A stretch of 64,000 nt of DNA from Streptomyces asoensis (GTDB lineage Bacteria; Actinomycetota; Actinomycetes; Streptomycetales; Streptomycetaceae). The notes under the pieces were generated by a model, which was not told the DNA's origin, did not search any database, and saw only the letters and a program-made list of their open reading frames with translations. Both the position numbers and the translations under genes were made by a program. The number at the start of each line of letters is the position of its first letter. The stretch's first letter is position 1. Below, piece by piece: positions 1 to 8,264 of this stretch. The DNA lies in contig NZ_BNEB01000003.1 of the NCBI RefSeq assembly GCF_016860545.1, positions 1,116,001 through 1,180,000 on the forward strand, read 5' to 3'.

Positions 1-129
1 GACCCGGCCGTCCCCGTCCATGTGGACCTCACCGGGCGCAGCACCGTGCGGCTGGTGGTCGAGCCGCACACCGGCCTCGCCCCGGTGGCGCTCGCGGACT
101 GGGCGCAGTCCGGGTTCACCTGCACGTAG
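1..129 (+). CDS. C-terminal end of an NPCBM-domain secreted protein (5' truncated by window)
   Basis: The first 42 codons read open from base 1 to a TAG at 127-129. The peptide contains VDLTGRSTVRLVVEPH and ends ALADWAQSGFTCT. That pattern, a beta strand in 'LVV', then 'ADWA' and a final Cys, is the end of the NPCBM/NEW2 carbohydrate-binding module found at the C-terminus of secreted glycosidases such as alpha-galactosidases. The catalytic part lies upstream of the window, so the enzyme class is not known. Its last 14 bases overlap the 3' end of the opposite-strand regulator, so the two genes converge with no terminator between them. Confidence 0.6.
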   Translation, partial: DPAVPVHVDLTGRSTVRLVVEPHTGLAPVALADWAQSGFTCT

Positions 130-3100
130 GCGCCTGCGCGGCCGGGGCTCGCGGCCCGGCCTGGTGGGCGCGCACGCCCTCCGTGAGCTCGTGCAGCGCC
201 TCGGTCACCGTCAGACCGAGGCCGCGCTCCCGCTCGTCCGCGTGCCGCCCGGCGCCCAGGGCGTCCCGGGCCGCGGCCTCGGCCCGCTCGGCGCGCCCGT
301 GCTGCGGGGCGGGGCGCGGATGGGGGCCGCGCAGGCCGTCGGCGGCCGCGAGGAGCCGGACCGCGCGCGGGAAGTCTCCCAAGTCGGCCAGCAGTTCCGC
401 CGCGCCGTCCAGGATGGACGTGGTGACGGCCTCGGCGCACTGGTCGGCCACCGCCCGGCGCAGCGCGTCGGCGTACATCGGCAGACCGTGCCCGGGACCG
501 GACTCGGCGGCGACGAGATCCGCCTCCAGCGTGTCCAGGGCCGCCGAGAACTGCGGCGGCGGGGTGCCCGCCCCGGCCGCCGCACGGGTCCGGTCGCACA
601 GCTCGCGCGCGTACGCCACCTCCCCCTCGTTCAGGGCGATGTGGGCACGCAGCAGCAGGACGAACGCCTGGACGTCGAGCACGCCGTACCGCTGTGCGCT
701 GCTGTCCGCCTCGTCCAGGGTGGCCTTGGCGCCGTCGACGTCACCCGAGCGGTAGGCGATCTCCGCCAGCCTGGCGATGAGGAACGGCGACTCGGCGTAC
801 GCCCCGACCTCGTAGGCCAGACGCAGTGCCTCGCGGTACTCGCGCTCCGCCTCGGCGAAGCGGCTGCGCGCCATCTCCGCCTCGCCCGCCGCGCCGCACA
901 CCTGGGCGCGCATCCAGCGGTCGCCGACCCGCCGGCTGAGCACCCGCAGTTCCGCCAGGTCGTCGTCCACACCGTGCAGTCCGCCCGGTGAGTCGACGAC
1001 CATGTGGGTGCGGAACATCAGGGCGCACCCGAGCTCCCAGTCGCCGCCGTGGGCACGGCAGTTGGCGACCGCGGCGTCGAGGACCTCCCGGACGTCCACC
1101 ATGTCCCGCATCTGGAAGGCCGTCAGCGGCCAGAGCAGACCGGGCATGCGCGCCGCCCGCGGACCGCCCGGTTCGTAGGCGGCGCGGATCCGGACCAGGT
1201 ACTCCCGGTAGCGCGGGTCGGCCACGACGTCCCTGGGCTCGGACTCCGACAGCAGGAACAGGTGCAGCATCCGCAGGCTCATCCGCTGTGTGTGCCGGGG
1301 ATGGCTCCCCGCCGCGGTGGGGGCCCTGAGGAAGGCGTCGACGGGGTCCAGGGCGGCCGTCCGCTCCGCGAGATCCGCGACGGCCGCGACATCCTGGACG
1401 TCCCGGAACTCGGGGAGGTCCAGGACGGCGCCCAGGCGCAGGGTCCGGTCGGTCCAGTCGGCGCCCTCGACGCGGTGGTTGCGCAGCCACCAGAACCAGC
1501 CCGTGGCGAGGCAGAGGGCGGCGGCCCGGTCCTCCTCGCCGGCCGTGAGCGCACGCCGGAGCGCCGCCCGGATGTTGTCCAGTTCCGTCTCCAGGCGGGC
1601 GATCCAGGGCAGTTGCCCGGCGGAGCGCAGCAGCGGGTCGGCCCGCTCGACGAGCGCGCGCACCCACGCACCGTGCCGTCCGACGGCCCGCGCACGGCAC
1701 CGGGGCAGTTCGGCGGCGCGTTCGGTGGCGTACTCGTGGATCGTCTCCAGCATGCGGTAGCGCATCCCGCCGCCCCCGCTGTGCTCGCACGGGGCCGCGG
1801 CCACCACCAGGGACTTGTCGACGAGGGCGCCGACGAGGGCGGCGACGGGGCCGCTGCACACCGCTTCCGCCGCCTCCAGGTCCCAGCCGCCGGCGAACAC
1901 CGACAGCTCGCGCAGCAGGGTGCGCTCCTGTTCGTCGAGCAGGTCCCACGACCAGTCGACGACGGCCCGCAGGGTCTGCTGGCGGGGCAGGACCGTGCGG
2001 CTGCCGGAGGTGAGGAGGCGGAAGCGGTCGTCGAGCCGGTCGGCGATCTGCCGCGGGGTGAGCAGCCGCAGCCGGGCGGCGGCGAGCTCGATGGCGAGCG
2101 GCAGGCCGTCCAGCCGCCGGCAGATCTCCGTGATCGCCTCCTCGTCCCGCAGGACGGCGGCCGCATCGGGGCGGACGGCGGCCGCGCGCTCGGTGAAGAG
2201 GCGGCGCGCCTGGTCGGGGAGGAGGGGCTCGACGGGGCGGACCGCCTCGCCGGGGACGCCCAGGGGTTCACGGCTGGTGGCGAGGATCGTGAGCCCGGGG
2301 CAGTGGGTGAGGAGGGTCTCGGCGAGGGCGGCGGCCGCTTCGATGACATGTTCGCAGTTGTCGAGGATCAGGAGCCGGCTGCGCGGGGCGCAGTACTCGA
2401 CGAGCAGGGCCACGGGGTCGTCCTGCGCGGCCGCCAGTTCGCTGGTCATCAAGGCGGTCTCGCGCAGACCGAGGGCGCTGACCACCGCGCCCGGCACCGC
2501 CTCCGGCCGGTCGAGCGGCGCCAGCTCGGCCAGCCAGGCCTGCGGAAGTCCGGCGGCGGCCTCCTCGGCGAGGCGGGTCTTCCCGGAGCCGCCCGGTCCT
2601 GTGAGCGTGACGAGACGGGCCCTGTGCAATGCGGAACGGATGGCGCCCAGCTCGGGTTCCCGCCCCACGAAGGAAGTGAGCCGCGGACGGATGTTGCCGG
2701 TGCGCTCGGGGAGTTGCAGCGGAGCCCGGCCCCAGGGCGGCTCCGCCGGGCTGCGGGTGGGGGTGGGGGTGGGGGCCGACGGGGAGCCGTCCGCCGACGC
2801 GGGGCCATAGGCCGAAGCGGGGCCGACCGCCGACGCGGGGCCGTAGGGAGAAGCGGGGCCGTCGGCAGAAGCGGGCGCCCCGGTCGCGTCGGCCCCATGG
2901 AGCGGTGCCGGTTCCTGGGCGGACGCGGGTCCTTGGGCCGTCGCAGGCCCCTGGGCCGGCGCGGAACCCTGCGCGGCCGCGGGGCCCCCGCTCGGCGCGG
3001 ACCCTCGTGGGGTTCCGGGGGATACCGAACCGCGCAACGGGACCGCGGTGTGCGGCTGTTCCGGGGCGGGAGGCGATTTCGGGGTGCCGGGGTGGGCGGT

Positions 3101-3808
3101 GAGCAGTCGGGTGTGCAGGCTGCGCAGGGCAGGGCCCGGGTCGGTGCCGAGGCCGTCGGCGAGGGTGCGGCGGGCCCTCTCGTACGCGGCGAGGGCGTCG
3201 GCGTGCCGGCCGGAGTCGCGCAGGGCGCGGATGAGGAGGGCGTGCAGGGGCTCGTCGTAGGGATGCGCGGCCGTCAGCTCGGTCAGCGGCGGTACGGCTT
3301 CGCGGGCACGGCCGAGGGCGAGGTCCGCCTCCGCGCGGGCGCGGGTGGCTTCGAGGCGGAGGGCCTCGGGGCGGGCGGCCCGGGCCCGGCCGGGGAGGTC
3401 GAGGAGGGCGGGGCCCCGCCACAGGGCCAGCGCGTCGTCCAGGACGCGGGCCGCGGCGTCGGCGTCGCCGAGCCGCAGCGCTTCGATGCCCTCGCGGACG
3501 AGCCGTTCGAAGACGAAGAGGTCGACGTCGTCCTCCGTCGCGTCGAGACGGTAGCCGCCCGGCGCGGAGGTGACGGCGTCCCTGCCGACGGCGCGGCGCA
3601 GGCGGCCGACCAGTGCCTGGAGGGCGGCGGGGGCGTCCTGCGGCGGCGCGTCGGCCCAGACCTCGTCGATGAGCGTCTCCGGCGCGGTGGGACGGCCCGG
3701 GCGCAGGGCCAGGGCCGTGAGCAGGGCGCGCAGCCGGGCACCCGGTACGGGTAGGGCGGTGCCCTGGTCGTCCGCTGCCTGGGTGACGCCCAGAATTCTG
3801 TACCGCAC
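116..3808 (-). CDS. AfsR/SARP-family transcriptional regulator with NB-ARC and TPR domains
   Basis: A 1230-residue regulator. Residues ~1-95 form an OmpR-like winged helix (LIDEVWADAPP, GGYRLD). Residues ~96-240 are a bacterial transcriptional activator (BTAD) domain with the ALWRGPALLDL and RRTLADGLGTDPGPALR motifs. Residues ~243-355 are a Pro/Ala/Gly linker built of repeats such as GPASAYGPASADG. A STAND NTPase follows: P-loop GPGGSGKTR near residue 404, Walker B LLILDNCEH near 481, and SREPLGV as sensor. The rest is TPR-like helix. This is the AfsR architecture, and such proteins activate specialised-metabolism genes. The GTG start has no Shine-Dalgarno, but GACAAT lies 6 nt upstream, suggesting a leaderless mRNA. 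An 18-bp palindrome lies 41 nt upstream. The target genes cannot be read from the sequence. Confidence 0.88.
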   Translation of the reverse strand: MRYRILGVTQAADDQGTALPVPGARLRALLTALALRPGRPTAPETLIDEVWADAPPQDAPAALQALVGRLRRAVGRDAVTSAPGGYRLDATEDDVDLFVFERLVREGIEALRLGDADAAARVLDDALALWRGPALLDLPGRARAARPEALRLEATRARAEADLALGRAREAVPPLTELTAAHPYDEPLHALLIRALRDSGRHADALAAYERARRTLADGLGTDPGPALRSLHTRLLTAHPGTPKSPPAPEQPHTAVPLRGSVSPGTPRGSAPSGGPAAAQGSAPAQGPATAQGPASAQEPAPLHGADATGAPASADGPASPYGPASAVGPASAYGPASADGSPSAPTPTPTRSPAEPPWGRAPLQLPERTGNIRPRLTSFVGREPELGAIRSALHRARLVTLTGPGGSGKTRLAEEAAAGLPQAWLAELAPLDRPEAVPGAVVSALGLRETALMTSELAAAQDDPVALLVEYCAPRSRLLILDNCEHVIEAAAALAETLLTHCPGLTILATSREPLGVPGEAVRPVEPLLPDQARRLFTERAAAVRPDAAAVLRDEEAITEICRRLDGLPLAIELAAARLRLLTPRQIADRLDDRFRLLTSGSRTVLPRQQTLRAVVDWSWDLLDEQERTLLRELSVFAGGWDLEAAEAVCSGPVAALVGALVDKSLVVAAAPCEHSGGGGMRYRMLETIHEYATERAAELPRCRARAVGRHGAWVRALVERADPLLRSAGQLPWIARLETELDNIRAALRRALTAGEEDRAAALCLATGWFWWLRNHRVEGADWTDRTLRLGAVLDLPEFRDVQDVAAVADLAERTAALDPVDAFLRAPTAAGSHPRHTQRMSLRMLHLFLLSESEPRDVVADPRYREYLVRIRAAYEPGGPRAARMPGLLWPLTAFQMRDMVDVREVLDAAVANCRAHGGDWELGCALMFRTHMVVDSPGGLHGVDDDLAELRVLSRRVGDRWMRAQVCGAAGEAEMARSRFAEAEREYREALRLAYEVGAYAESPFLIARLAEIAYRSGDVDGAKATLDEADSSAQRYGVLDVQAFVLLLRAHIALNEGEVAYARELCDRTRAAAGAGTPPPQFSAALDTLEADLVAAESGPGHGLPMYADALRRAVADQCAEAVTTSILDGAAELLADLGDFPRAVRLLAAADGLRGPHPRPAPQHGRAERAEAAARDALGAGRHADERERGLGLTVTEALHELTEGVRAHQAGPRAPAAQAPTCR

Positions 3809-3848
3809 CCGCTCATTGTCACCGGGAGCCGGGCGCGGGGCACCGTCT

Positions 3849-3866
3849 TTACGGACCGGTCCGTAA
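3849..3866. promoter_or_regulatory. 18-bp perfect palindrome, candidate operator
   Basis: TTACGGACCGGTCCGTAA is a perfect inverted repeat in the 75-bp gap between the SARP start (3808) and the stop of the next gene (3884). It sits 41-58 nt upstream of the SARP start codon, a usual operator position. No T-run follows on either strand, so a terminator is less likely. The same half-site recurs at 6555-6588. Confidence 0.45.
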
Positions 3867-3883
3867 GGGCTCCGGGTGGTCCG

Positions 3884-6001
3884 TCACCCGGAGGAGACGG
3901 CCCGCCGCTGCGGGGCGATGCCCGCCGGCACCGCACGCGCGCGTGCGGGCGTGCCGGTCCAGCAGGTGCCCCGGCGGGACAGCAGGCGGCGCAGCCAGAG
4001 CTCCAGGGAGATCAGGTCGGCGAGTCCGTCCAGCGGCAGGGGTTCGCCCGCGGCGGCGGCCCGGAGCGCCTTGCGGACCACGCGCGCCTCGATCAGACCG
4101 GCCTCCGCGAGGAGGGGGGCCTCGAAGAGGGTGAGGAGGGGGTCCATGGCCATGCGCAGGCCGGCCCGTGCGGCCGCGGTGGCGGAGTCCTGGGAGGGGG
4201 CGCCCCAGCCGGGCGGCAGGTCGGTGACGCCGGCGCTCTTCAGGACGGTGCGCAGGATCGCGGAGCGCGCTCCCGGCTGCACGCGCAGGGTCTCGGGCAG
4301 CGCCCGGCACGCGCGCACGACCTGGTTGTCGAGGAAGGGCGCGTGCAGGCGCTGGGAGCGGATCTCGGCGGCCTGTTCCAGGACGCGCAGGTCCATGGCG
4401 TGCCGGGCGAGGGCGGCACGCGCGCGGTAGTCGCCCGGACGCTGCCCCGGGCCGACGCCGGTACGGTGCACGGCCCCCTGGAGGCGAACCGATACTTCAG
4501 CCAGCGCCTCCCCCGTCAGCCAGCGTGCGGCGGGGCCCGGACCACCCCAGGTGAGGGCGGCCAGGGAGGCCCCGACGGCGCCCGCGGGGTCGTCGGGACC
4601 GAAGCTGCGGTGCAGGAGGCGCTCGGCCAGTCCCTCGACTCCCGCGCGGTACGGCGTCCGGGCCAGCCTGCGGGCCGCGCCGTACACGCGCGCGGGGACG
4701 AGCACCGAGCCGTCGGCCTTGGTGAGGGCGGCCATCGGGCGCACCAGGTGACGGCGTTTGCGGTCCATCAGCAGGTCGGCGAGGCGGGCGGGGTGGGCGT
4801 CCAGCACCTGGCGGGCGCCGTGGCCGGTGAAGTGGTCCGCGCTGCCCGCCGCGAGGCGTGCGCGGTGGCGGGCGGCCGTGACCAGGCTGGGGCCGGGTTC
4901 GTCGGTCAGCGGGCCGTCCAGTTCGGCGTACGGCAGGCTCTCCTCGCCGCCGGCCGCCACGACGTGGTGCAGGCGCGGGTTGGCGGCGAGGAGGCCTGCC
5001 CGCTGCACTTCGGCCTCGCGTCCGCCGACGGCGAGGTCGTTGAAGGTGACGGCCAGGAGGCGCTCCCCCGCGCCCGTGCCGTGGCCGAGCAGCGTGCCGG
5101 GTCTGCCGGGCAGGCCGGCCGCGAGGAGCGCCAGGGTGCCGGAGGCCGGGCCGCCGGAGAGGTCGGCGCCGATGCCCGCGACCGGCATCCCGCGCGCCGC
5201 GCGCCGTTCCGCGGGGCCCATGCCGGGCACCGGGCCGGGGTCGATGTCGGGGACGTGCCGGGGCGCGGACAGACGTGCGCGTACCGCTTCGACGAGCGCG
5301 TCGCCCACGGCGCCGACCGCGCTGTCCGGATCGGCCGGGGGTGCGGCGACGGCGAGCGAGGCGACCGGCTCGTACCCGGCGATCTCGCGTGCCCCGGCGC
5401 GCAGGATGAGCGCGTGCCCCGGCGGAATGCGTCGCACGCCGTCGTACGGGGTGGAGTCCTGGAGGGCGGCGGGTACGTCGGGGGCGGCGAGGAGCGCGGC
5501 GAGGTGGCCGAAGTCGAGATTGGCCTCGATGAGGTCGGCGAGCGGCAGCGCGGCCGTCGCGTACGCCGTGCCGCCGGCCCAGGGGGTGTGGAACACCGGG
5601 CGGGCGCCCGCGAGATCGCCGCAGACGGTGATGCGGCGGCCGACCTGGACGATCGCCGTGTAGCTTCCGGGCCAGGCCGTCAGATGCCGCAGTGCCCCTC
5701 CGCGGGCGGCGAACAGGCCGACGCGCAACTGCTCGTCGGTCGCGCCGCAGGTGCCGAGGACGGCGACCCGGGTCTGCGGGTCGGCCTGGACCACCCGTAC
5801 CTCGTCGGGCCGCCAATCGCCGACCGCCCACAGCGGATCGGGGTCGCCCCACAGGAGTTGGGAGCCGACGGGGTGCAGTGTCTCGCCCTCGTGGCCGACG
5901 CGCCCCCCGTAGGCGGCGCCGTCGTCGGCGCGGCCGTCGTAGCCGGCCGTCCCGCCCGGCGCACCCGCGGTGGTGCTGCTCCATCCCACCAACCACCGCA
6001 T
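3884..6001 (-). CDS. Asparagine-synthase-like protein with degenerate catalytic motifs
   Basis: A 705-residue protein laid out like AsnB or beta-lactam synthetase. It has an N-terminal Ntn-glutaminase-like half (ALRHLTAWPGSYTAIV, AGARPVFHTPW, DGVRRIPPGHALIL) and a C-terminal synthetase half (PVAGIGADLSGGPASGTLALL near residue 284; SQRLHAPFLDNQVVRACRALP). Two key features are missing. No Cys follows the initiator Met (it reads MRWLVGWS), so glutamine hydrolysis is not expected. The PP-loop motif SGGxDS reads SGGPAS, with the Asp replaced. It may be a non-canonical amide ligase or a pseudoenzyme. The start was set at the ATG at 6001, which has GGAGG about 6 nt upstream; the frame stays open to 6601 but that stretch looks non-coding. 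It is transcribed toward the SARP gene and away from the NsdA-like regulator. Confidence 0.8.
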   Translation of the reverse strand: MRWLVGWSSTTAGAPGGTAGYDGRADDGAAYGGRVGHEGETLHPVGSQLLWGDPDPLWAVGDWRPDEVRVVQADPQTRVAVLGTCGATDEQLRVGLFAARGGALRHLTAWPGSYTAIVQVGRRITVCGDLAGARPVFHTPWAGGTAYATAALPLADLIEANLDFGHLAALLAAPDVPAALQDSTPYDGVRRIPPGHALILRAGAREIAGYEPVASLAVAAPPADPDSAVGAVGDALVEAVRARLSAPRHVPDIDPGPVPGMGPAERRAARGMPVAGIGADLSGGPASGTLALLAAGLPGRPGTLLGHGTGAGERLLAVTFNDLAVGGREAEVQRAGLLAANPRLHHVVAAGGEESLPYAELDGPLTDEPGPSLVTAARHRARLAAGSADHFTGHGARQVLDAHPARLADLLMDRKRRHLVRPMAALTKADGSVLVPARVYGAARRLARTPYRAGVEGLAERLLHRSFGPDDPAGAVGASLAALTWGGPGPAARWLTGEALAEVSVRLQGAVHRTGVGPGQRPGDYRARAALARHAMDLRVLEQAAEIRSQRLHAPFLDNQVVRACRALPETLRVQPGARSAILRTVLKSAGVTDLPPGWGAPSQDSATAAARAGLRMAMDPLLTLFEAPLLAEAGLIEARVVRKALRAAAAGEPLPLDGLADLISLELWLRRLLSRRGTCWTGTPARARAVPAGIAPQRRAVSSG

Positions 6002-6707
6002 GGACGCCTCCACAGACCGTGGACAACCGAGTGCACCGTACGAACGGTTCACCATGCTGCCACGAAGAACGCGCGGCAGAAGGAGGCGGCGCCGCTTGGC
6101 ATGTGCGGACCGCGGCCGGGTCAACTCACCGGTGTCCGCCGGGACGTCGTGGCGTACCCCGGTGTCCGCGACGTGAATGCGCCCCCGGTACGCTCCCCGA
6201 AAACGCCCCGCGCGCCCTCGATTTCCATGGTGGGAGGCGTTGTCCCCCAGGAATCGCAGGGTCGGTTTTCGGCCAAATCCGCGTAGTGCGGCCCGTTTCG
6301 GGAAGCTCCCGCGCAGGCTTCGCACACGCTCCGTGCACACGCGCGTGACCACCCGGGCCCGCGCCGGTCCGGGAGGCGGAGTGCGCCCCCCGGACCGCTC
6401 CGCCGCCCGCGGGGATGTAGGCGGCGGTGTCCCCCAGCCCACTGGATCCAGTACAGCGGGCCGACCCACGCACGACCCATGCAACCCCTCCCGCCTTGGC
6501 CGGAGAAGAGCGCACGGCCGGGCGCACGGCCACACGGCGGGGGCACGCCGCGACGGTCCGTACCTGCGTCCGGATTTTCGTACGGACCACAATCCCGCCA
6601 ACCGGAAGAATGCCCCTTAACGCTTGGGATGCGGCGAACTACGCTGGGTTTACGAATGCCGCATGGTTATGCCAGCGCGGCAGCCGTCTGTGTCGAGGGG
6701 TGGCGCA
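6002..6707. other. 706-bp divergent intergenic region
   Basis: No gene is supported here. The overlapping frames on both strands have no family resemblance. The region lies between the divergent asparagine-synthase-like and NsdA-like genes and must hold both promoters. It contains the 12-bp palindrome ACTGGATCCAGT at 6441-6452 and a long-spaced inverted repeat at 6555-6588. Base composition becomes more AT-rich from 6565 to 6680, toward the plus-strand gene. Confidence 0.5.
6555..6588. promoter_or_regulatory. Spaced inverted repeat GGTCCGTAC-N16-GTACGGACC
   Basis: Two perfect 9-bp arms (6555-6563 and 6580-6588) lie about 120 nt upstream of the NsdA-like gene. The half-sites match those of the palindrome at 3849-3866, but in the opposite relative order. 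This suggests one regulator acts at both places. It is read directly from sequence; the regulator is unknown. Confidence 0.35.
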
Positions 6708-8132
6708 ATGTCCAGGGAGCAACGCGGGCCGAACGAGAAACTCGGCGCCGTTCTCGCCCTCGCGGGAATCAGCAACGCAGGACTCGCGCGACGCGTCAAC
6801 GACCTTGGCGCCCAACGCGGGTTGACTCTTCGCTACGACAAGACGTCCGTGGCGCGCTGGGTGTCGAAGGGCATGGTGCCGCAGGGCGCCGCGCCCCACC
6901 TCATCGCGGCCGCCATCGGTCAGAAGCTCGGCCGCCCGGTGCCGCTCCACGAGATCGGCCTGGCGGACGCGGACCCCGCGCCCGAGGTGGGCCTCGCCTT
7001 CCCCAGGGACGTCAACCAGGCCGTGCGCTCGGCCACGGAGCTCTACCGCCTCGACCTCGCCGGCCGCCGGGCCGGTTCCGGGGGCATCTGGCAGTCGCTG
7101 GCCGGATCGTTCGCAGTAAGCGCGTACGCGACGCCCGCCTCACGGTGGCTGATAACCCCGGCCGACAGTTCGGTGGCGCGGGACGTCCACCTCGTGGAGG
7201 ACTCCGGCGCACCGCTCAAAGTCGGCCACAGCGATGTGCAGAAGCTGCGGGAGGCCGCCGAGGACGCCAGACGCTGGGACTCCAAGTACGGGGGCGGCGA
7301 CTGGCGTTCCTCCATGGTGCCGGAGTGCCTGCGGGTGGAGGCGGCTCCGCTGCTGCTCGGCTCGTACTCCGACGAGGTCGGGCGGGCCCTGTTCGGGGCG
7401 AGCGCCGAACTGACCCGGCTGGCGGGGTGGATGGCCTTCGACACCGGCCAGCAGGAGGCGGCTCAGCGCTACTACATCCAGGCGCTGCGGCTGGCCCGCG
7501 CGGCGGCCGACGTGCCCCTCGGGGGCTATGTCCTGGCCTCCATGTCCCTCCAGGCCACCTACCGCGGTTTCGGCGACGAGGGCGTCGATCTCGCGCAGGC
7601 GGCCCTGGAGCGCAACCGGGGGCTGGCCACCGCACGCACCATGAGCTTCTTCCGGCTCGTCGAGGCACGCGCGCACGCCCGCGCGGGGGACGCGCAGGCC
7701 GCCGGCGCGGCCCTGAAGGCCGCCGAGGGCTGGCTGGAGCGGTCCCGGGAGGGCGACCACGACCCGTCCTGGCTCGGCTTCTACTCCTACGACCGTTTCG
7801 CCGCCGACGCCGCCGAGTGCTACCGCGACCTGAAGGCACCGCGCCAGGTACGGCGCTTCACCGAGCAGGCGCTGTCGAAACCGACGGAGGAGTTCGTGCG
7901 CTCGCACGGGCTGCGTCTCGTCGTCTCGGCGGTCGCCGAGCTGGAGTCGGGCAACCTCGACGCCGCCTGTGCGCAGGGGGTACGGGCCGTGGAGGTGGCC
8001 GGGCGCATCTCCTCGGCCCGCACCACGGAGTACGTCAAGGACCTCCTGCACCGGCTGGAGCCCTACGGCGACGAACCGAGGGTGGTGGAATTACGGGAGC
8101 GGGCGCGGCCCCTGCTGATGACTCCCGCGTAG
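6708..8132 (+). CDS. NsdA-like helix-turn-helix/TPR developmental regulator (TTA-containing)
   Basis: A 474-residue protein. Residues ~1-65 are a divergent HTH (ISNAGLARRVNDLG, TSVARWVSKGMVPQG). The rest is alpha-helical and TPR-like, including LTRLAGWMAFDTGQQEAAQRYY and AQAALERNRGLATA. This is the architecture of Streptomyces NsdA and 'sporulation-associated' regulators, which repress antibiotic production and aerial growth; the family assignment is from memory. The ATG at 6708 was chosen over 6624 because a G-rich ribosome site (GAGGGG) precedes it and the HTH starts right after. Codon 462 (8091-8093) is TTA, the rare leucine codon read by the bldA tRNA, so translation is probably tied to the bldA developmental checkpoint. 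Confidence 0.8.
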   Translation: MSREQRGPNEKLGAVLALAGISNAGLARRVNDLGAQRGLTLRYDKTSVARWVSKGMVPQGAAPHLIAAAIGQKLGRPVPLHEIGLADADPAPEVGLAFPRDVNQAVRSATELYRLDLAGRRAGSGGIWQSLAGSFAVSAYATPASRWLITPADSSVARDVHLVEDSGAPLKVGHSDVQKLREAAEDARRWDSKYGGGDWRSSMVPECLRVEAAPLLLGSYSDEVGRALFGASAELTRLAGWMAFDTGQQEAAQRYYIQALRLARAAADVPLGGYVLASMSLQATYRGFGDEGVDLAQAALERNRGLATARTMSFFRLVEARAHARAGDAQAAGAALKAAEGWLERSREGDHDPSWLGFYSYDRFAADAAECYRDLKAPRQVRRFTEQALSKPTEEFVRSHGLRLVVSAVAELESGNLDAACAQGVRAVEVAGRISSARTTEYVKDLLHRLEPYGDEPRVVELRERARPLLMTPA

Positions 8133-8145
8133 GGGGAGCGTCGCC

Positions 8146-8180
8146 GCGGAGCCGGCCGCCGGACCCGGCGCGGGCTCCGC
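8146..8180. terminator. Possible terminator hairpin
   Basis: GCGGAGCC (8146-8153) pairs with GGCTCCGC (8173-8180), 14 nt after the stop of the NsdA-like gene. There is no T-run, so function is uncertain. Confidence 0.35.
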
Positions 8181-8264
8181 GCCGCCGGCCGACGGGAGGC
8201 CCGCCCCGGGTTTGAAGGCACTGTCAGTGGCGCAGTGCACTATCGAAGCCGGGAGGTGGTGCAC

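Noticed and set aside
1004..3754. A 916-codon plus-strand frame opposite the SARP regulator
   Set aside because: Antisense shadow; the minus strand encodes winged-helix, BTAD and NB-ARC motifs in order.
6002..6601. N-terminal extension of the asparagine-synthase-like protein to 6601
   Set aside because: The extra 200 residues resemble no domain, and a good ribosome site precedes the ATG at 6001 where the family sequence begins.
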